DNA of 45,879 nt from Micromonospora sp. RHAY321. GTDB lineage: Bacteria > Actinomycetota > Actinomycetes > Mycobacteriales > Micromonosporaceae. The translations under genes and the position numbers were made by a program. Location of the stretch: positions 1 through 45,879 of the forward strand of contig NZ_JAMHIW010000026.1 of the NCBI RefSeq assembly GCF_023896955.1. Direction: 5' to 3'. Numbering within the stretch: the stretch's first letter is position 1; each line of letters opens with the position of its first letter. The notes beneath the pieces were generated by a model. That model did not search any database, was not told the DNA's origin, and saw only the letters and a program-made list of their open reading frames with translations. This document shows positions 44,782-45,879 of this stretch, in pieces.

Positions 44782-45879
44782 CGCCTCAGCGGGTCGTCGA
44801 GGCGCACGGCGTACGCCTGCGCCCGTTCCGTTCCGAGGACGCCGCCGACGTGGTCGCCGGCTGCGCGGACCCGGTCACCCAGCGGTTCCTGCCGAACCTG
44901 CCCACGCCGTACACCGAGACCGACGCCCGCTGGTGGATCGATGCGGGCGCCCCGGCGGCCTGGACCGGGGGCGGCGCGGCCTACGCGGTCGCGGACCCGG
45001 CCACCGACCGGCTGCTCGGCGGGATCGGGTTGAGCAACCCGGTGCCCGACCGGGGTCAGGCCGAAATCGGCTACTGGGTGTTGCCGGCGGCGCGCGGGCG
45101 TGGGGTGGCCGGCGCGGCCACCCGCGCGCTGAGCGAGCACGCTTTCGCCACCGGGACCGTACGGCTGGAACTGCTCACCGACCCGGAGAACGGGCCCAGC
45201 CAGCGGATCGCGCTCGCCGCCGGCTACCGGTACGAGGGGGTACGCCGGGCGGCAAGCCCGAGCCGGGAGGGCGGCCGGCGGGACCTGCTGGCCTGGGTGC
45301 GCCTCGCCGACGATCCACCCGGTCCGGCCGCCCGGCCGCTGCCCGACCTGCCGGACGGGCTGCTCACCGATCAGGTGGTGACCCTGCGCAGGCTCGCACC
45401 GGACGACGCGGAGCTGATGTACCGGCTGCACAGCCGACCCGAGGTGGTCGCGAACCAGGCGCCACCGGTGCCGCCGGAGCGGGCCGCGATCGAGCGGCGC
45501 TGCCGGCTCGCGGAGAGCGGATGGCTGACCGGCGACATCGCCCGGTTGCTGATCCTCGACGCGGCCAGCGGCGAGCCGGCGGGCAGTTGCGGGTTGTCGT
45601 ACACCGACGTGGCCAGCGGCGAGGCGTCGGTCGGCTACGCGTTGCTGCCCGAGTGGCGGGGCCGGGGGTACGCGACGCGGGCGGTCCGGCTGCTCGCCGG
45701 GTGGGCGTTCGGGCCGGCCGGCATCGCCCGGCTGGTTGCCGGCACCGTGCCGGACAACATCGCCTCGCACCGCGTGTTGGAGCGGGTGGGCTTCCGGCGC
45801 GAGGCCCTGCAGCGTGGCAGGCTCCCCGGCCTGGCCGGCACCCGACTCGACGATCTGACCTTCGCCCTGCTGCCGGCCG
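44778..45879 (+). CDS. second double GNAT acetyltransferase (cut by window end)
   Basis: An open frame of 367 codons starts at GTG 44778, overlapping the previous stop as GTGA, and has no stop before the window ends. Translation gives two GNAT domains: residues about 8-175 (RLRPFRSEDAADVVAGCADP, acetyl-CoA loop PAARGRGVAG, GPSQRIALAAGYRYEG) and about 198-360 (LRRLAPDDAELMYRLHSRPE, LPEWRGRGYATRAV, NIASHRVLERVGFRRE). It resembles its neighbour in layout, suggesting duplication. The last residues visible are LDDLTFALLPA, so only a short C-terminus is probably missing. Confidence 0.85.
   Translation, partial: MTPQRVVEAHGVRLRPFRSEDAADVVAGCADPVTQRFLPNLPTPYTETDARWWIDAGAPAAWTGGGAAYAVADPATDRLLGGIGLSNPVPDRGQAEIGYWVLPAARGRGVAGAATRALSEHAFATGTVRLELLTDPENGPSQRIALAAGYRYEGVRRAASPSREGGRRDLLAWVRLADDPPGPAARPLPDLPDGLLTDQVVTLRRLAPDDAELMYRLHSRPEVVANQAPPVPPERAAIERRCRLAESGWLTGDIARLLILDAASGEPAGSCGLSYTDVASGEASVGYALLPEWRGRGYATRAVRLLAGWAFGPAGIARLVAGTVPDNIASHRVLERVGFRREALQRGRLPGLAGTRLDDLTFALLPA

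Overview
The window is very GC-rich and reads as chromosome of a Micromonosporaceae-type actinomycete (Micromonospora or a close relative). The evidence is the codon use, the actinobacterial order ssrA-smpB-ftsX-ftsE-prfB, a 973-residue SecA1, a TmsA/TmsB pair for 10-methyl branched fatty acids, a TipA-like MerR regulator, the tmRNA tag AKNNRADFALAA, and many starts that look leaderless. I see no transposase, prophage, CRISPR array or biosynthetic cluster. This is core and lightly accessory chromosome.

Layout. 1-5.3 kb: TipA-like MerR regulator, membrane GGDEF-EAL protein, small zinc-ribbon protein, and a two-gene operon of an ArsR-like regulator plus a double SRPBCC protein. The promoter of that operon carries a perfect TTTGTACGTACAAA palindrome. 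5.4-8.1 kb: tmsB-tmsA. 8.2-12.8 kb: YbaK-type deacylase, DUF427 protein, membrane-anchored ricin-type lectin, MFS transporter, GlxA-type regulator, a 13-bp inverted repeat, and a DinB-like protein. 12.8-19.4 kb: VWA protein with a MoxR/ChlI-type ATPase, a membrane protein with two CxxC pairs, and a NarL/DesK-type two-component system. 19.4-22 kb: hemerythrin gene overlapping an aldo/keto reductase gene, divergent from a second aldo/keto reductase. 22-25 kb: membrane-anchored AA10 LPMO, a 40-codon zinc-free ribosomal protein L36 gene, an XRE regulator, a small membrane protein, and tRNA-Ala(GGC).

25-30.8 kb: YqgE/AlgH protein, MTA phosphorylase, a benzoylformate-decarboxylase-like ThDP enzyme with an altered active-site residue, a lipoprotein and two hypothetical proteins. 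30.9-35.6 kb: tmRNA, smpB, ftsX, ftsE, prfB, a 54-bp tandem repeat against the prfB promoter, and a PadR regulator. 35.7-40.5 kb: pruA, membrane protein, small conserved protein, excisionase-type HTH protein and an Rv3235-like protein. 40.5-45.9 kb: secA, then two translationally coupled double-GNAT genes, the second cut by the window edge.

The clearest functional units are tmsBA (membrane lipid), ssrA/smpB/prfB (translation termination and rescue) beside ftsEX (cell-wall hydrolysis at division), and the MoxR-VWA pair. A window-wide signal is that at least ten genes have a TANNNT-like hexamer 6-8 nt before the start codon and no Shine-Dalgarno sequence. This suggests leaderless mRNAs, and I used it to choose several starts. 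All functions are inferred by reading sequence; no database search was run.
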